Notes under the pieces: model-generated | The model's input: only the letters and a program-made list of their open reading frames with translations | Databases searched by the model: none | Told to the model about the DNA's origin: nothing | From: Pseudoalteromonas gelatinilytica | Lineage (GTDB): Bacteria; Pseudomonadota; Gammaproteobacteria; Enterobacterales; Alteromonadaceae | Reading direction: 5' to 3' | Length of the DNA stretch: 64,000 bases | Assembly (NCBI RefSeq): GCF_001641615.1 | Contig: NZ_LRRU01000023.1 | Location: 1 to 64,000, forward strand | Part shown: piece by piece, positions 61,429-64,000 of the stretch | Numbering within the stretch: position 1 is the first letter of the stretch | Layout of the letters: every line of letters starts with the position of its first letter | Program-made: the position numbers and the translations under genes

Positions 61429-62241
61429 TTAGCCTGCTTCGCTCATTATTGTTTTACGAAGGGCTGTTGGAGTCGTATTAAACAAAAGTTTAAACTTATC
61501 GGTGAATCTAGATTGCGACGAAAAACCACATTGCTGGGCAATAGTGCCAATAGATTGTGAGCTACTTTGAATCAAATGTAGTCCATGGCTTAAACGTGCG
61601 TTATCTTTAATTAACTGAAAACTACTGTCTTCTGCGGTTAACTTTCTTCTGAGTGTCGATTCGCTCATCGCTAACGTCGTTGCAATACTGCTTGCATCCC
61701 AATCACGCGTTAAATCACCAGCGATAATAGTATGTACTTTGTGGGTCAGTGTTGGTGGCTCAATAATAGAACCTAAGTCTTTGAATCCCTGAGAAAATAG
61801 CACTTGCAGCAGCTCTTGTCTTCTAATTGGCCATAATTGTGGTGGTGTTACTGCAGCCCATTCAATAAATTGTTTTAAAGTCATTTTAAACAGTGGATCG
61901 ACTTGCCCTGTAATAAACTTTTTCTTTGCCCCGGCTTGATATTTCAAACACTCAAAGTCGGTGTAATCAAATTCAATCAATAGCGCAATATAGCCAAAGT
62001 TTTGTGGAATATTGCGCATTGCAACCTGAGGTGTATTTGCCATTAAGACAAAATTACCTGCATCACAATTAACTTCTTCTGTATCTATTAGCGTTTTGCT
62101 GCCAGATAACACAACGACAAGTAATGGGTTTGCGATAGGCACATTTACAATATGTTGTTCATCATTAGCGCAGTAAATCGAAAACGGTAAAGACGGATGT
62201 TGCTTTACTGTGCTTAAACCTATCTCTATTAATTCATTCAT
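61429..62241 (-). CDS. AraC family transcriptional regulator
   Basis: 270 residues. N-terminal cupin-like ligand domain (PLLVVVLSGSKTLIDTEEVNCDAGNFVLMANTP) and a C-terminal double HTH (ASSIATTLAMSESTLRRKLTAEDSSFQLIKDNARLSHGLHLI, GTIAQQCGFSSQSRFTDKFKLLFNTTPTALRK). It likely regulates the PEBP gene, which is transcribed in the same direction 75 bp further on. Confidence 0.92.
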   Translation of the reverse strand: MNELIEIGLSTVKQHPSLPFSIYCANDEQHIVNVPIANPLLVVVLSGSKTLIDTEEVNCDAGNFVLMANTPQVAMRNIPQNFGYIALLIEFDYTDFECLKYQAGAKKKFITGQVDPLFKMTLKQFIEWAAVTPPQLWPIRRQELLQVLFSQGFKDLGSIIEPPTLTHKVHTIIAGDLTRDWDASSIATTLAMSESTLRRKLTAEDSSFQLIKDNARLSHGLHLIQSSSQSIGTIAQQCGFSSQSRFTDKFKLLFNTTPTALRKTIMSEAG

Positions 62242-62279
62242 AATTTACAGTGTTTTTTATTGCTCTGGACGGAACGGCA

Positions 62280-62553
62280 TCATCCGTGAATTTTAGTTAT
62301 TCGGCGTTAAAACGCTACCGGCTAACTTTACACTTTAATCGCGCTAAAGCACGACCTACAAACGCGTTAAAAAACATTAGGCACTAGGATCTAGGCCCTG
62401 GGACGTGATGTAAAATCGCTGCTACTTATTCGGCGTTAAAACGCCTCCTACAAACTTGTATCTCGCTAACTTTACTCTCGTATCTCGCTAACTTTACTCT
62501 CGTATCTCGCTAACTTTACTCTTGTAACTCGTATCTCGCTAACTTTAACCCAA
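62280..62553. repeat. REP-like intergenic repeat mosaic 2
   Basis: GGCGTTAAAACGCCTCC, GATGTAAAATCGC and three tandem units of about 21 bp with TCTCGCTAACTTTACTCTCG (62462-62525). No ORF. Confidence 0.85.
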
Positions 62554-62916
62554 TCAAACAAGCATATTGTTTAACATCATTCCTGGCATTAAAAATACCA
62601 TTGCAAAAGAGAATGAGCCGGTGAGTGCAACTGCAATACAGCAGAATACCGTTTGCATTAAAAAGACGTTGGGTTTACCAGAGGCACTTTTTTGAAATGA
62701 CACATAGGCAAGTAACAGTTTTTCTCTAATTTTTTGAAGGTAAGAACGCACTACTCTGATAATAGGCAAGCTGTACATTGCTAAAAAAGCAAATACAACT
62801 TCTATTCCACCAAAATGAAATAACAGTGCAATCTCAGGTGAGAACCAACCGACAATAGCTATCAAGCACCAAAATGCAGCTTTTTGATATTTATTTAGTT
62901 CGTGCCATTTGATCAT
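62554..62916 (-). CDS. Membrane protein, 120 aa
   Basis: AAGGAAGA precedes the ATG. Three to four hydrophobic helices (AAFWCLIAIVGWFSPEIALLF, VVFAFLAMYSLPIIRVV, FLMQTVFCCIAVALTGSFSFAMVFLMPGMML) separated by a basic loop. Inner-membrane; family not recognised. Confidence 0.72.
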   Translation of the reverse strand: MIKWHELNKYQKAAFWCLIAIVGWFSPEIALLFHFGGIEVVFAFLAMYSLPIIRVVRSYLQKIREKLLLAYVSFQKSASGKPNVFLMQTVFCCIAVALTGSFSFAMVFLMPGMMLNNMLV

Positions 62917-62942
62917 CGTCTTCCTTGTATTTCCAATTATAT

Positions 62943-63335
62943 TTAAATTAAGTGAGCAGCTGATTTATCTAGTTTAGTTATATACGCTTTGAGCTCTGCA
63001 AGCTTGAGTTTTTCGCCTTGGTGAGCATTCATCGCTTTTGCAAAGTAGCTATTGGCTTGCAGCTGATCACCTGCATGCTCATGAATGAGTCCAATGCGAA
63101 GATAAGTAAAAGCAAGATTATTCGGGCCTATTTCTGTTTGCAGCGTTTTAGCGCTATCAAGCTCAAGAATTCTTGCAAGTGCATTTAACGCATAAAGCGC
63201 ACTATCGCTCGAACCTTTGATGTACTGAGAATGAGCAAGTTCTAGCTCTTTTTTAAGAAATTCGCTTGTAATTTCATTTGCGTTTGTAGGTACTGCGAAC
63301 GAGACTAAAACAGCTAAGGTTAAAACTTTAAACAT
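62943..63335 (-). CDS. Periplasmic TPR-like protein, 130 aa
   Basis: AAGGAGG precedes the ATG. Signal peptide MFKVLTLAVLVSFAVPTNA. The mature part is helical with TPR-like features: ALYALNALARILELD, NNLAFTYLRIGLIHEHAGDQLQANSYFAKAM. Probably a periplasmic scaffold of unknown partner. Confidence 0.8.
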   Translation of the reverse strand: MFKVLTLAVLVSFAVPTNANEITSEFLKKELELAHSQYIKGSSDSALYALNALARILELDSAKTLQTEIGPNNLAFTYLRIGLIHEHAGDQLQANSYFAKAMNAHQGEKLKLAELKAYITKLDKSAAHLI

Positions 63336-63359
63336 ATAAAACCTCCTTTTAAAATGTGC

Positions 63360-63627
63360 TTTACAGATTAATCAAACTCGACCAACTGGTCAAACTTTAC
63401 TCTCATATCTCACTAACTTCTCTTTTGACGCGCGAAACAAGTTTCACGCCTACGATTGAAAGCATAAGGTGCTAGGATTTAGGCTCTGGGACGCGATGTA
63501 AAATCGCTGCTACTTGTTCGGCGTTGAAACGCCTCCTAGAAACTTTACCCTTGTAACTAGCTAACTTTCCACTTGAGTCTCGCAAACTTTACCCTTGAGT
63601 CTCGCTAACTTTACTCTTTAATCGGGC
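63360..63627. repeat. REP-like intergenic repeat mosaic 3
   Basis: CGCGAAACAAGTTTCACGCC, GCGATGTAAAATCGC, GGCGTTGAAACGCCTCC and several CTCGCTAACTTTACTCT units. No ORF. Confidence 0.85.
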
Positions 63628-64000
63628 TTAATCACGACCAAAACCTATCAGCTTTTTGCCATTTAATCCTTTTTTATGCCATTCGGTTTGTTCTTCGCAA
63701 AATATTTGCGCGTCTAATTCTTTACTTGGCTCTTCATTTAAACTGCCTGCAGGTACAAGTAGGTATTTACTGTCTTGTGATTCAAATGGCAACGCAGAGC
63801 CACAGGTTTTACAAAACGCCCTAGATAATGCACGACCAGGGTAATTAAACCGCGTAATGTGATTTTGGCCTTTAACCCATTCGATAGCATCAGGTGAGGT
63901 AAACAAGTTTGCAGCGTGAGCAGTGCCAGTTAGTTTGCGGCATTGTTCGCAATGACAGAAGAAAAAACGCCTAAAGTTATCAGCGACTTTATAACTCACT
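63628..64000 (-). CDS. GFA/CENP-V family protein, 5' end cut by the window
   Basis: At least 124 residues; the true start is beyond 64000. Zinc-binding motifs CHCEQCRKLTG and FCKTCGSALPF, with AANLFTSPDAIEWVKGQNHITRF, are those of glutathione-dependent formaldehyde-activating-like (GFA) proteins. Real activity of most members is not proven. Confidence 0.9.
   Translation of the reverse strand, partial: VSYKVADNFRRFFFCHCEQCRKLTGTAHAANLFTSPDAIEWVKGQNHITRFNYPGRALSRAFCKTCGSALPFESQDSKYLLVPAGSLNEEPSKELDAQIFCEEQTEWHKKGLNGKKLIGFGRD

Overview
The window looks like a chromosomal segment of a marine gammaproteobacterium, most likely Pseudoalteromonas or a close Alteromonadales relative. The reasons are the low GC content, an ordinary Alteromonadales set of housekeeping genes at 41.7-64 kb, Fur-box-like promoters, and VCR-like attC sites. 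This assignment rests on gene content and sequence style, not on a database search.

Layout. (1) 1-2156: a group II intron whose reverse transcriptase ORF has lost its endonuclease domain; the window begins exactly at its 5' consensus. (2) 2398-12553: one large plus-strand DUF4365-TPR gene, then minus-strand gene cassettes (DUF4238 protein, a YaaW-like protein, a PIN-domain plus AbiH gene pair), interspersed with copies of a ~400-bp non-coding repeat. (3) About 12712-26487: a mobile composite with a tnsA-tnsB-tnsC-tniQ operon of a Tn7-like transposon, a secreted FnIII protein, a secreted Rhs toxin with a membrane immunity candidate, a small gene carrying a slippery heptamer, a Xre regulator with palindromic operators, and fused ends of an IS21-type element. 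The flanks look like two halves of one copy of the non-coding repeat. (4) About 26500-39946: a run of more than twenty integron cassettes, nearly all encoded on the minus strand and separated by attC sites. Most products are small lipoproteins, secreted or membrane proteins of unknown function; exceptions include an L,D-transpeptidase, a VOC-fold protein and a zinc-ribbon protein. One attC is interrupted by an IS1111-type IS110-family element. No integron integrase gene is visible at the attI-proximal (right) end, so within this window the array is an attC cluster without its integrase. (5) 39960-64000: normal chromosome: rlmF, ltaE, tdk, ogt, an Ada/AlkA repair protein, a probably Fur-regulated sodA operon, a heavy-metal RND efflux pair plus CDF exporter, a Fur-type TonB receptor with PepSY protein, a complementary pair of bacterioferritins, and a tail rich in REP-like intergenic repeats.

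How it fits together. The cassette array has collected several mobile elements at its recombination repeats: the IS1111 element sits in an attC, while the group II intron and the Tn7-like composite sit in the non-coding repeat. The best candidates for undescribed biology are the PIN-AbiH cassette, the DUF4365-TPR protein, the attC-bounded non-coding repeat family, the IS1111 element whose downstream non-coding region contains an attC-matching guide-like string, and the A AAA AAG frameshift site near 24.73 kb.
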